DNA of 64,000 bases from Billgrantia campisalis. Lineage in GTDB: Bacteria; Pseudomonadota; Gammaproteobacteria; Pseudomonadales; Halomonadaceae. Location: the NCBI RefSeq assembly GCF_022341425.1, contig NZ_JABFUC010000004.1:1-64000 (forward strand), in the 5' to 3' direction. Of this stretch, positions 18,341-26,770 are shown in pieces (position 1 is the stretch's first letter; each line of letters starts with the position of its first letter). The translations under genes were made by a program, and so were the position numbers. The notes under the pieces were generated by a model, which saw only the letters and a list, made by a program, of their open reading frames with translations, was not told the origin of the DNA and did no database searches.

Positions 18341-19128
18341 TAGGCGGCGGCGTAGCGCGCCAGAATCTTGCCCTGCCGCCACACCAGCAGCTCCCCCGGC
18401 TGCATGCGCACCCACTCCTCATTGCTGGTCAAGGGTTCGGTGGCGACCACCGACACGATGTCGTCGGGGGTCGTGTGCTCGGCGAAGTTCACGGTCAGCT
18501 CGGCATCGGAGAGCTCGGCCTTGCCGAACGGCGCCCGGCGGGTGATATGCGCCAGCTTGGTCGAGCAGTAGGTGTAGAGGTAGTCCCCATCCGCCAGCAG
18601 CAGGTTGAAGACTCCCAGGCCGCGCAGCCGCTCGCAGAGCCGATGCAGTTGCCGCCACAGCGCCTCCCGTTCGTCCTGCGGCGGGGGCTCGGGAAAGTGG
18701 CGCCGCAGCTCCCCCATCAGCCAGCAGAAGGCATGCTCGCTGTCGGTATCACCCACCGGGCGGTAGAAGGAGAGCGGCAGCGACGCCCAGCCCTCCAGCT
18801 GGCCGTTGTGGGCATAGCACCAGGTCTGCCCCCACATCTCGCGGGTGAAGGGGTGGGTATTGGCGAGCCGCACCTCGCCCACATTGGCCTGGCGAATATG
18901 GCTGATGACGATATGCGACTTGATCGGGTAGTCGCAGATCAGCCTGGCGATCGGCGAACGCACCGACGGGTGGGGGTCGCGAAAATCACGGTAGCCGCCC
19001 GCCTCATAGAAGGCGATGCCCCAGCCATCGCGATGGGGGCCCGTGCCCCCGCCGCGATGCAAAAAGCCGGTAAAGCTGAAACAGATATCGGTGGGCACAT
19101 TGGCGCTCATGCCCAGTAGCTCACACAT
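18340..19128 (-). CDS. Class II glutamine amidotransferase (YafJ type)
   Basis: N-terminal-nucleophile amidotransferase of 262 residues that starts MCELLGMSANVPTD, so Cys2 becomes the catalytic N-terminal residue after Met removal. Family motifs follow: HRGGGTGPHRDGWGIAF, SHIRQANVGEV, and NTHPFTREMWGQTWCYAHNG. No synthase domain is attached, as in YafJ, so the ammonia acceptor is unknown. The ATG at 19128 has GGGAGGAGCC before it and overlaps the end of the vWA gene by 8 bp. The stop codon lies at the edge of the dispersed repeat. Confidence 0.87.
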   Translation of the reverse strand: MCELLGMSANVPTDICFSFTGFLHRGGGTGPHRDGWGIAFYEAGGYRDFRDPHPSVRSPIARLICDYPIKSHIVISHIRQANVGEVRLANTHPFTREMWGQTWCYAHNGQLEGWASLPLSFYRPVGDTDSEHAFCWLMGELRRHFPEPPPQDEREALWRQLHRLCERLRGLGVFNLLLADGDYLYTYCSTKLAHITRRAPFGKAELSDAELTVNFAEHTTPDDIVSVVATEPLTSNEEWVRMQPGELLVWRQGKILARYAAA

Positions 19129-20974
19129 GCGGCTCCTCCCGGTGAATGATCCGTGTCGTCCGGCGCCGGCGACGCCACTTGAGCCCCAACAGGGCCAGCC
19201 CGACCGCCAGCAGCGCCGCCGCCCAGAGCCGTGGATCTCGACCATACGCTTCCCATAGCCGCTGCCGTTGCGGGTATGTGCCGTACCACTGCCGCCAGGC
19301 CCGCTGCCAGAGCCCGTCGACCGCTGCAATGAGACGCTCCGCCGCCCCGAGGGTGTCGGCCGGCGGGGGCTCCCGCACCGGCGTCAGCTCCTCATGGAAG
19401 CGCTCCACCGCCAGGACCGGCGCCGCGCCGGCCTGGTCGATGCCGGTCGCGCCGTCCGGAAACAGTATCAGGCGTGGCAGGCGCAGCTCCCGGGTTCGGC
19501 CCTCCAGGGTGATTTGCGCCCGCAGCATCAGCGGCTGGCTGAGCTCGGCATCCAGGTCGGGCAGCGCTATGACCCAGCGCCGCTCCTCCAGGGCCTCGGC
19601 CACCAGGCGCTCGCCCTGCAGCTCGCCGTGCAGGCGGGCATTGTCGCCGTGCAGCAGCGGATGCTCGGCCCTGAGCAACACCCGATTGGCCGCCGGATCA
19701 TGCTGCGCCGCGATGGCCGGCTGGACATTGACCGGCTGACTGCGCTGGCGACGCAGTCCCTGGCCCTCGGCGAACACCACCAGCTGCGCCGTCCCGGTCA
19801 GGGCCGGTGCCGGAAGCACCCCGGCGAAGCGGCCGTCAACGGGCTCAAGCACCATCGCCGACTGAACCCGACCCGCCTCGTCACGCAGCTCGGCCGTCAC
19901 CTGCAGGTGAGGCGGCAGATCCTCACCGACCAGCCGCTCGCCCTCCCGAACCAGCCAGGCCTGCACCGGCACATCGAACCCCAGATAGAGGGTGCCCGGC
20001 AGTCCGGCGGTCTGCAGACTCAGCGGCGACACCACGGTAATGCGACTGTCCTGGCCCAGGTGGCCCTCGAGACGCCACTGACCGGGCATCGGTTCCGGTA
20101 CCTGAATCAGCTCATAGCGGGGCTCGCTGCGCCAGCGCCAGCGCCAGCCTTCCGGGACGGCGGCGGCGGCGTGGCGGCTGCCGTCCGGGGCGATCAGCGT
20201 CGGTGACGCCCCCTCATGAAACAGCAGCGCGGTGAAGCTCTCCAGCCCCGGTTCGATGAGGAAGCTGCCTTCACTCAATGGCACCCGTTCCGGCGCAAAG
20301 ATACGATCGACGATATTCACGAAGGCACCCAGCAGGGCATCGGGCGCATCGACCGGCGCCGAAAGGCCTGCGGTCTGGCGCGCCAGTCGCTCCACCAGGT
20401 CAAGGTCGGCTTCCTCGGAGAAGGCGATGGCGTGCACGACGACGCCCTGTTCGGCCAACCGCGGCGCCAGCGTGTCCAGCAGGGATTGGCGCGAGGCCGC
20501 GTCGATCTCCGGCTTGGCGCCACGCCAGGGCGGCAAGTCGATCATGCCGTCGGTCAACAGCACCAGGTGTCGCCAGCCGTCGGCCTCGGCGCGGGCGGCC
20601 TCGCGCACCGCCGCCTCGATATCGGTGAACGGCTGGTAGTCCACCAGCCGCGGTCTCAGGGCCAGCGCCCGCTCGCGCCACTCGGCGTCGACCCGCCCCA
20701 GCGGCAACGGATTGGCCACCGTCTCGCCGAAGGTCCAGACCCCGGCGGAGACGCCGGCCGGGAGCAGGGCCACCAGCAGTTCCAGGGCATCGGCCGCAAG
20801 CTGCTCCGGATCGTTGTGACGCATGCTGCCCGAGACATCGACGATCACCCGCACATCCGGTGACTCCTGTGGTGGAGCCGCCGGCAGCGGAGACGCCAGC
20901 AGGCTGACTGTCAACAGAGTCGTACCGGCCAGCGCTGCCAGCCGGCGACATCCGCGTATCCAGTTCCAGCCCAT
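19121..20974 (-). CDS. Secreted/membrane-anchored vWA-domain protein
   Basis: Protein of 617 residues with a signal peptide (about 1-33), a von Willebrand A domain with an intact metal-ion site (DVSGSMRHND near residue 46, later LTDGMIDLPPW), then about 250 residues of beta-rich sequence. One membrane helix (LWAAALLAVGLALLGL) and a short Arg-rich cytoplasmic tail finish it. It resembles the TIGR03503-type proteins of marine gammaproteobacteria, whose role is not settled. It would face the periplasm and bind a protein partner through the vWA domain. It lies 10 bp after the small membrane-protein gene and overlaps the amidotransferase gene. Confidence 0.8.
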   Translation of the reverse strand: MGWNWIRGCRRLAALAGTTLLTVSLLASPLPAAPPQESPDVRVIVDVSGSMRHNDPEQLAADALELLVALLPAGVSAGVWTFGETVANPLPLGRVDAEWRERALALRPRLVDYQPFTDIEAAVREAARAEADGWRHLVLLTDGMIDLPPWRGAKPEIDAASRQSLLDTLAPRLAEQGVVVHAIAFSEEADLDLVERLARQTAGLSAPVDAPDALLGAFVNIVDRIFAPERVPLSEGSFLIEPGLESFTALLFHEGASPTLIAPDGSRHAAAAVPEGWRWRWRSEPRYELIQVPEPMPGQWRLEGHLGQDSRITVVSPLSLQTAGLPGTLYLGFDVPVQAWLVREGERLVGEDLPPHLQVTAELRDEAGRVQSAMVLEPVDGRFAGVLPAPALTGTAQLVVFAEGQGLRRQRSQPVNVQPAIAAQHDPAANRVLLRAEHPLLHGDNARLHGELQGERLVAEALEERRWVIALPDLDAELSQPLMLRAQITLEGRTRELRLPRLILFPDGATGIDQAGAAPVLAVERFHEELTPVREPPPADTLGAAERLIAAVDGLWQRAWRQWYGTYPQRQRLWEAYGRDPRLWAAALLAVGLALLGLKWRRRRRTTRIIHREEPHV

Positions 20975-20984
20975 CGGGGGCTCC

Positions 20985-21425
20985 CTAGCCGATCACCGGC
21001 TCCCGGCGCTCGCGCGGCTCGCGGGATTGCCCGCCGTCACGGCCATCGCGCCCTACATCGTCCATGTCACGATACGTATCACCCGGACGAAAGGCCCACC
21101 ACTGGGCAAGCCCCAGCGCCACGCCGAGCGCCGCACCCGACACGACCAGCAGGCCCGAGGTGGTCAGCACCGCGGTGTTGCGCTCGAGAAAGGCCACCGC
21201 CGCCACCACCAGGGCCGGTGCCAGGCCGGTGTAGAACTCCCCCTCTTCCACCAGCGGCAGGCGGAAGCGGGTGGGTACCCAGAGCATTCCCGCCACGGCC
21301 CAGGTGATCGGCAGCCGCAGCAGTCGCGGCAGGAAGGCCAGCCCCAGGTAGCCGGTCAGCAGCACAATCAGCGACAAACCCAGATAGGTCAGCCATAGTA
21401 GGGACATCGAATCGGAAGTCAGCAT
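20985..21425 (-). CDS. Small membrane protein upstream of vWA gene
   Basis: Unrecognised protein of about 146 residues with an N-terminal helix (LTYLGLSLIVLLTGYLGLAF), one or two further hydrophobic segments (APALVVAAVAFL and TTSGLLVVSGAALGVALGLA) and a hydrophilic Arg/Asp-rich tail. The ATG at 21425 is chosen because GAAGGTG sits close before it; a GTG at 21443 and an ATG at 21407 are alternatives. It is the first gene of a probable three-gene unit with the vWA protein and the amidotransferase. It could be an assembly partner of the vWA protein, which is inference from position only. Confidence 0.65.
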   Translation of the reverse strand: MLTSDSMSLLWLTYLGLSLIVLLTGYLGLAFLPRLLRLPITWAVAGMLWVPTRFRLPLVEEGEFYTGLAPALVVAAVAFLERNTAVLTTSGLLVVSGAALGVALGLAQWWAFRPGDTYRDMDDVGRDGRDGGQSREPRERREPVIG

Positions 21426-21524
21426 CGACACCTTCGGTAACACCTCCCGGTAGCAGCGCGCCGGCCGCCTGGCCGGGCCGCGACGAATGGAAACCCTTCT
21501 CTATATTATGGTACACGCGACCCG

Positions 21525-23606
21525 ATGAAAGCACAGCCGCCGAGTGAGATTGCCCCAACAACCCCGCCCAGCGAGTCGCCTGTCGAGCGCTTCCGGCGCG
21601 CCGACGACCCAGCCTGGCACTGGCTGGAGCAGCGCGACGACACCGAGGTAAGCGCCTTCCTCGAGGCCGCCAACGACGAGTCCCGCGCCTGGCTCCACCC
21701 ACTGGCCGACCTGGTGGAGCGGCTCTATCACGGCCATCTGGCCCGGCGGGATCTCGCCGTCCATGGCCTGCGAAGCGCACTGGATCACTACACCTACTGG
21801 AGCGAAACCGCCGTGGAGGCGGACTATCCGGTCTGGTGGCGTCACCCCAATGGCGCGCCCGATGCCCCGGAGCAGATACTCGACCTACAGGCCCGAGCCG
21901 CCGGACATGCCTTCCTGGACGTCGGCGACATGGCGCTCTCGCCGGATGAACGCTGGCTGGCCTGGACCGAGGACACCAGCGGCGACGAACGCTTCTCGCT
22001 CTACCTAAAGCGCCTCCCCGATGGCGAGCCCGCAAGGCTGCTGGAGGAGATAGGCCCCGACCTCTGCTGGGCCGAGGACGACGCCACCCTGCTGTTCACC
22101 CGCTTCGATGATACCCAGCGACCCGACAGCGTCTGGCGACTCCGGCTGCGCGACGGCAGACGTGTCGAGGAGGCGCTGATCCTGCGCGAGGAAGACCCGG
22201 AATTCTGGCTGGGGCTGGGCAAGACCCGCTCCCGCGAGTGGCTGGTCGTGGAGAGCGCCTCCAAGGATACCAGCGAGTGCCACCTGCTCCCCGCACGTGC
22301 GCCACACGCGCCGCCGCGCTGCTTCCGCCCCCGGGAGAGCGGGGTCGAATACGCCATCGATCATCGTCCGGGGCACTTCTATGTGCTGCACAACCGACAG
22401 GCCACTCACTTTTGCCTCGACACGGTGAAGGAGGCCACCCCCGAGGCCAACTGGCAGCCGCTGATCGCCCACCGCGACGATGTCACCCTGGAAAGCGTGG
22501 ACGCCTTCGCCTGGGGGCTGGTGATCGGCGAGCGCGACCACCAGGAGGCCCAGGTGCACGTGCGCATTCTCGAACTGGACGCACGGCACACCGTCACCCG
22601 CGACACACGACTGCCGCTACCGGAGGTTCCCTGCAGCCTCGCCCTGGGGGATATGCCGCACTTCGACAGTCGGCGCCTGCGGCTGCGCGAGGAATCCTTC
22701 GTCCTGCCCCCCCGCTGGCAGGAGCACGACCTGGACAGCGGTGAGCGACAGCTGCTCAAGGGACTGCGCATCTACGGCGACCTTCCCCCGGAGGCGCTCT
22801 GCTGCGAGCGAATCTGGGCCCGCGCCCATGACGGCGAACGCATTCCGGTCTCGGTGGTGATGCGCGCCGACCTGGCGGGCCACCCGCTGCCCACCCTGCT
22901 GTATGGCTACGGCGCCTACGGCGAGGTGCTCGACCCCTGGTTCTCGGTCGCCCGCCTGGAGCTGCTGAGTCGCGGCGTGGCCTTTGCGGTAGCCCATGTG
23001 CGCGGCGGCGGCGACCGCGGCGAACCCTGGTACCTGGCCGGCAAGCTGGAGCACAAGCAGAACAGCTTTCGCGACTTTCTCGCCGCCCGGGACGCCCTGG
23101 TGGAACAGGGCATCAGCGACGGCGAGCGGATCGCCGCCTATGGTGCCAGCGCCGGCGGCCTGCTGGTCGGCGCCAGCCTCAACCTGGCGCCACGGGCCTT
23201 CTGCGCCGCGGTACTGGATGTGCCCTTCGTCGACGTGCTGCGTACCATGGAAAATCCGGACCTGCCGCTGACCACCGCCGAATACAGCGAGTGGGGCAAT
23301 CCGGGCGAGCCTGCTGCGCGCCGACAGATCCGCAGCTACTCGCCGCTGGACAACCTCTCGGCGCAACCCTACCCCACGGTCTTTCTGCAGGGCAGCTGGC
23401 ACGACACCCGTGTGCCCTACTGGGAACCCGCCAAGCTCTACGCCCGGCTGACCGAGCTCGGCACCGCCCGCGGCCCGGTGCTGCTGCACACCGACATGGA
23501 GGCCGGCCACGGCGGCGCCTCGGGCCGCTTCAGGGCCTGGCACGAAAACGCCCGCCAGGACGCTTTCATCCTCTGGGCGCTGGGTGTGGAAAGCGGCGAG
23601 CCATGA
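21525..23606 (+). CDS. Oligopeptidase B-type S9 serine peptidase
   Basis: Prolyl-oligopeptidase family enzyme, 693 residues, normal for oligopeptidase B. An N-terminal beta-propeller (about 90-420) precedes an alpha/beta hydrolase domain. The triad can be placed at Ser542 (GASAGG), Asp627 (GSWHDTRVPYWEP) and His662 (EAGHGGASG). Family members cut short peptides after basic residues in the cytoplasm; no signal peptide is visible. The start has little upstream SD sequence, but a promoter-like CTATATTATGG lies about 20 bp upstream. It converges with ycgN. Confidence 0.9.
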   Translation: MKAQPPSEIAPTTPPSESPVERFRRADDPAWHWLEQRDDTEVSAFLEAANDESRAWLHPLADLVERLYHGHLARRDLAVHGLRSALDHYTYWSETAVEADYPVWWRHPNGAPDAPEQILDLQARAAGHAFLDVGDMALSPDERWLAWTEDTSGDERFSLYLKRLPDGEPARLLEEIGPDLCWAEDDATLLFTRFDDTQRPDSVWRLRLRDGRRVEEALILREEDPEFWLGLGKTRSREWLVVESASKDTSECHLLPARAPHAPPRCFRPRESGVEYAIDHRPGHFYVLHNRQATHFCLDTVKEATPEANWQPLIAHRDDVTLESVDAFAWGLVIGERDHQEAQVHVRILELDARHTVTRDTRLPLPEVPCSLALGDMPHFDSRRLRLREESFVLPPRWQEHDLDSGERQLLKGLRIYGDLPPEALCCERIWARAHDGERIPVSVVMRADLAGHPLPTLLYGYGAYGEVLDPWFSVARLELLSRGVAFAVAHVRGGGDRGEPWYLAGKLEHKQNSFRDFLAARDALVEQGISDGERIAAYGASAGGLLVGASLNLAPRAFCAAVLDVPFVDVLRTMENPDLPLTTAEYSEWGNPGEPAARRQIRSYSPLDNLSAQPYPTVFLQGSWHDTRVPYWEPAKLYARLTELGTARGPVLLHTDMEAGHGGASGRFRAWHENARQDAFILWALGVESGEP

Positions 23607-23622
23607 ACGGCCCGCGAGGGGC

Positions 23623-23668
23623 GCCGGGGGCCAGCCCCGGCGGTTGCGTCGACTGTCGCATCGACGCA
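23623..23668. terminator. Two hairpins between convergent genes
   Basis: GCCGGGG/CCCCGGC (23623-23641) and TGCGTCGA/TCGACGCA (23645-23668) are perfect stems in the 69 bp between the S9 peptidase and ycgN stops. Neither has a T run, so intrinsic termination is uncertain, but the position suits a bidirectional barrier. Confidence 0.5.
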
Positions 23669-23675
23669 GTGCGGG

Positions 23676-24122
23676 TCAATCGATGGGGATCACCGCGATG
23701 ATATGGTCCTCATAGTGCTCTTCGGGCACCCCGCGGCTCGACACCGCAAAATTGCGCACGCTGATGCCCTTGCGGTGGACCCGCTCCGGGTCGCCGGAGA
23801 GCAGCGGATGCCAGCGGGCCAGCTTGCGCCCCTCCGCCACCCGCCGATAGGCGCAGGAGCGGGGCAGCCAGCGGAACTCGTCGATGCGCGCCGGCGTCAG
23901 CTGCGTGCAGTCCGGCACCCGCTCGAGCCGGTTCGGGTAGTCGCCGCAGCGGCAGCTGTGCACGTCCAGAAGCTCGCAGGCCAGGTTGAGCACCGCCAGC
24001 TCGCCGGTCTCCTCGTCCTGGAACTTGAGCAGGCAGCACTGGCCGCAGCCGTCGCATAGCGCCTCCCACTCTTCGGCGGTGAGCTCCTCGAGGGGGTACT
24101 GCTCCCAGAACCGCTCTCTCAT
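23676..24122 (-). CDS. ycgN: YcgN family Cys-rich protein
   Basis: Protein of 148 residues in the UPF0260/YkgJ family. An N-terminal CDGCGQCCLLKFQDE cluster, CRCGDYPNR and further conserved Cys suggest metal binding (zinc or iron-sulphur). The biochemical role is not established. The ATG at 24122 follows GGGAGATATC. It is the last gene of the dnaX-ybaB-recR-rnd-ycgL-ycgN series, and its nearness to ycgL is conserved in enterobacteria too. Confidence 0.88.
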   Translation of the reverse strand: MRERFWEQYPLEELTAEEWEALCDGCGQCCLLKFQDEETGELAVLNLACELLDVHSCRCGDYPNRLERVPDCTQLTPARIDEFRWLPRSCAYRRVAEGRKLARWHPLLSGDPERVHRKGISVRNFAVSSRGVPEEHYEDHIIAVIPID

Positions 24123-24187
24123 GATATCTCCCGTTTGTCCTGCCATCTTGCAGAAACGACGACGGGGCTGACCCGGGGGGGGGTGGA

Positions 24188-24499
24188 TCAATAGCGCGCC
24201 TCGGTGGGGGTACGGTAGAGGTCGAGGAGATACTCCTCCTTGGCCGGGGGCATCTGCAGGTAGAAGCCCTTGTTGCGAATGGCCGCCATCACATCGGCGG
24301 CCTTCGCCCGGCCCAGGCGCTTGTCGGCGCTCAGGATCAGGGTCATCGCGGAGCGCGGCTCGCCGAAGCGTTCCAGCAGCGCCTCGGGGACCTCGGCGAG
24401 CCCCGTACGCTTGTCCACGTAGAGGTACATCTCGTCCTTGCGCGGACTCTTGAAGACCTCGCACAGCAGCTTGTCGCCCCGCATCCGATCGTCACTCAT
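24188..24499 (-). CDS. ycgL: YcgL domain protein
   Basis: Small cytoplasmic protein of 103 residues of the UPF0745/YcgL family, with the family opening KLLCEVFKSPRKDEMYLYVD and the closing KGFYLQMPPAKEEYLLD. Its function is unknown; the known structures show a small alpha/beta fold. The start overlaps the rnd stop by an ATGA, so it is co-translated with RNase D. An RNA-related role is a guess from that link. Confidence 0.88.
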   Translation of the reverse strand: MSDDRMRGDKLLCEVFKSPRKDEMYLYVDKRTGLAEVPEALLERFGEPRSAMTLILSADKRLGRAKAADVMAAIRNKGFYLQMPPAKEEYLLDLYRTPTEARY

Positions 24500-25623
24500 T
24501 GCGCCACCTCTTCCAGGGCCTGGGTCAGGCCCGTATTCAGTCGTTCACCGCGCCAGCCACCGGGCAGCGGCAGCGGCTCGCCCTCCAGGTCGGCGACCAC
24601 CAGCGCCTCCAGGTCGCGGCGGCGCAGCAGCACCTCGGGGGCCACACCGAGGCGCTCCGCCTCGGCGGTCACCACCCGCTTGAGCGCCTTGAGCCGCTTC
24701 TTGAACTCGGGCTCCATGGGCGACGGCAGCGCCGCGGGCAGCTGCGCCGCCTCGCACGCCCGGGCCTGCTCGACCAGCGCCAGTAGCGTATCGCCATCGC
24801 GCTTGATCAGGCTCGGCTTGATGTCGTCCACGCCGGACAGCGCATGACGATTGCCCGGCATGCGCTCGGCAATGCCATAGAGCACCCGGTCATTGACCAG
24901 CCAGCCCCGCGGCAGGTTGCGCCGACGCGCCTCCCCTTCCCGCCAGGTGGTCAACCGCCGGTACGCCTCGATCTGAACGGGAGTGAGCCGCCACAGCTGG
25001 CGGTGGCGACGGTACCACTGGCCGTCGGCCTCGGCGCTGCGCAGCGCCTGGGCCACCAGCTCGCGGCAGTCCGCCTCGAGCCACGCCATGCGCCCCAGCC
25101 GCTCCAGCGCCTCGCGCTGGTACTGCCACACCTTCAGCAGGAAGACCACGTCCAAGGCGGCGTACAGGCACTGGGAGTCGGAGAGCGGCCGTACCAGCCA
25201 GTCGGAACGGGTCTCGTCCTTGGGCAGGGTCTCTCCGGTCCAGTGGGCCACCAGGCGCTGGTAGCCCATCGCCGGGTCGTCGCCGAGCAGCGCCTGGGCG
25301 ATCTGGGTATCCACCAGCGGGGCCAGCGGCACGCCGGCCCAGTGGGCGAACACCTCCAGGTCCTCGCTGCTGGCGTGCAGCAGCTTGAGCGGCCCTTCGC
25401 CGAGCAGGCGCCGAAACGCCTCGGTACAGTCCAGCGCCTGGGGGTCGACCAGATAGGCCGTCTCGTCGGCGGCGAACTGGATCAGCGCCGGCACCGGGTG
25501 AAAGGTCTTCTCGCGGAAGAACTCGGTGTCCACGGCCAGCACGGCGGCATCCGCCACCTCGGCGCAGGCGGCGTCCAGGGCCTCGGGGGTATCGATCCAG
25601 CGTATCTCGGGGGTCAGGGTCAT
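24496..25623 (-). CDS. rnd: Ribonuclease D
   Basis: 3'-to-5' exoribonuclease for tRNA and small-RNA maturation, 375 residues. The DEDD exonuclease begins with Asp32/Glu34 in AVDTEFFRE, continues with HASSEDLEVF, and has the later Tyr/Asp block around QCLYAALDVVFLL. A C-terminal HRDC-type region follows (about 210-290). It sits 21 bp after recR on the same strand and overlaps ycgL. Confidence 0.93.
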   Translation of the reverse strand: MTLTPEIRWIDTPEALDAACAEVADAAVLAVDTEFFREKTFHPVPALIQFAADETAYLVDPQALDCTEAFRRLLGEGPLKLLHASSEDLEVFAHWAGVPLAPLVDTQIAQALLGDDPAMGYQRLVAHWTGETLPKDETRSDWLVRPLSDSQCLYAALDVVFLLKVWQYQREALERLGRMAWLEADCRELVAQALRSAEADGQWYRRHRQLWRLTPVQIEAYRRLTTWREGEARRRNLPRGWLVNDRVLYGIAERMPGNRHALSGVDDIKPSLIKRDGDTLLALVEQARACEAAQLPAALPSPMEPEFKKRLKALKRVVTAEAERLGVAPEVLLRRRDLEALVVADLEGEPLPLPGGWRGERLNTGLTQALEEVAQ

Positions 25624-25644
25624 GCAGTTTTCCGGCAGAGGGCG

Positions 25645-26250
25645 TCAGTCGCCACGAAAGGGCAGGCGACCATTGAAAGCGCGGCTGAGGGTACCGCCGT
25701 CGACGTATTCCAGCTCCCCGCCCATGGGCACCCCATAGGCCAGTCGCGACAGCTTGATGCCCTGGGCGGCGAGCTGGGCGGCAATGTAGTGGGCGGTGGC
25801 CTCCCCTTCCACCGTGGGGTTGGTGGCGAGGATTACCTCCTCCACGCCGCCCTCGGCGACCCGTGCCTCGAGCTGGTCGAGGCCGATGTCCTCGGGGCCG
25901 ATGCCGTCCAGCGGCGAGAGGTGGCCGTGCAGCACGAAGTAGCGCCCGCGAAAGCCGCCGGCCTCCTCGATGGCCAACTGGTCGGCCGGCGACTCTACCA
26001 CGCAGAGCAGCGCATCGTCGCGGCGAGCACTGGTGCAAAGCGCGCAGATCTCCTCCTCGGTGAGGGTGCGACAGCGCTGGCAGTAGCCGACCTGTTCCAG
26101 CGCCAGCCCCAGCACCTCGGTGAGGCGCCGGCCGCCGTCGCGGTCACGCTCCAGCAGGTGCATGGCCATGCGCTGGGCGGTCTTGGGCCCAACGCCGGGC
26201 AGCACCCTCAGCGCCTCCATCAGTCGCTCGACCAGGGGGGAAAAGCTCAT
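25645..26250 (-). CDS. recR: Recombination mediator RecR
   Basis: Subunit of RecFOR/RecOR, which loads RecA at single-strand gaps. It has 201 residues, standard for the family. A helix-hairpin-helix ([16 protein letters not shown]) is followed by a four-cysteine zinc finger ([16 protein letters not shown]), a Toprim domain ([16 protein letters not shown]) and the Walker-B-like [12 protein letters not shown] end. It lies downstream of ybaB, but the two are separated by a copy of the dispersed repeat, which is unusual for this otherwise tight operon. Confidence 0.95.
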   Translation of the reverse strand: MSFSPLVERLMEALRVLPGVGPKTAQRMAMHLLERDRDGGRRLTEVLGLALEQVGYCQRCRTLTEEEICALCTSARRDDALLCVVESPADQLAIEEAGGFRGRYFVLHGHLSPLDGIGPEDIGLDQLEARVAEGGVEEVILATNPTVEGEATAHYIAAQLAAQGIKLSRLAYGVPMGGELEYVDGGTLSRAFNGRLPFRGD

Positions 26251-26277
26251 GGATCGTCTCTGCTACGTTGACGCTCG

Positions 26278-26400
26278 CTGAAACTAGGCGAGCGATGATC
26301 AGGCAAGGCAAAAATCCTCGAAAACGCGGAGTTTACACGTAGTAAATGAGCATTTGAGATGATTTTTAACGCAGCATGATCGAGCGCAGCCAGTTTCAGC
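26278..26400. repeat. Dispersed imperfect inverted repeat, copy 2
   Basis: GCTGAAACT at the left end is the complement of AGTTTCAGC at the right end. Inside, the GGCGAGCG and GGCAAGGCAAAAATC arm pairs imperfectly with GATTTTTAACGC and CGAGCGCAGCC, giving a hairpin of about 120 bp. It is the same family as 18168-18340, and it separates recR from ybaB. Confidence 0.75.
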
Positions 26401-26404
26401 AGTG

Positions 26405-26731
26405 TCAAAATGGCATCTTGAAACCCGGCGGCAGATTCAACCCCGCCGTTGCTTCTTCCATCTTCTCACGGGAGTTGGCCTCGACCTTGCGCACGGCGTC
26501 GTTGACCGCAGCGGCCAGCAGGTCCTCGAGCAGCTCCTTGTCTTCTTCCATGACGCTGGGGTCGATGTCGACCTTGCTGACGTCATGGCGACCATTCATG
26601 GTGACCTTGACCATGCCGGCGCCGGCTTCACCGGTCACCTCGGCCTTGGCCACCTCTTCCTGGGCGCGCTGCATCTTTTCCTGCATTTCCTGGGCCTGCT
26701 TCATCAGGTTGCCCATTCCACCTTTCATCAT
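26405..26731 (-). CDS. ybaB: YbaB/EbfC nucleoid-associated protein
   Basis: Small DNA-binding dimer of 108 residues. The Met- and Gln-rich N-terminal helix ([20 protein letters not shown]) and core [19 protein letters not shown] are characteristic. It coats DNA and may act with DnaX or RecR, its neighbours in most gammaproteobacteria. It lies 39 bp after dnaX on the same strand. Confidence 0.93.
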   Translation of the reverse strand: MMKGGMGNLMKQAQEMQEKMQRAQEEVAKAEVTGEAGAGMVKVTMNGRHDVSKVDIDPSVMEEDKELLEDLLAAAVNDAVRKVEANSREKMEEATAGLNLPPGFKMPF

Positions 26732-26770
26732 GGGGATATCCTCTCGATTGGCGAGTCGTCGCTGTGGCCA

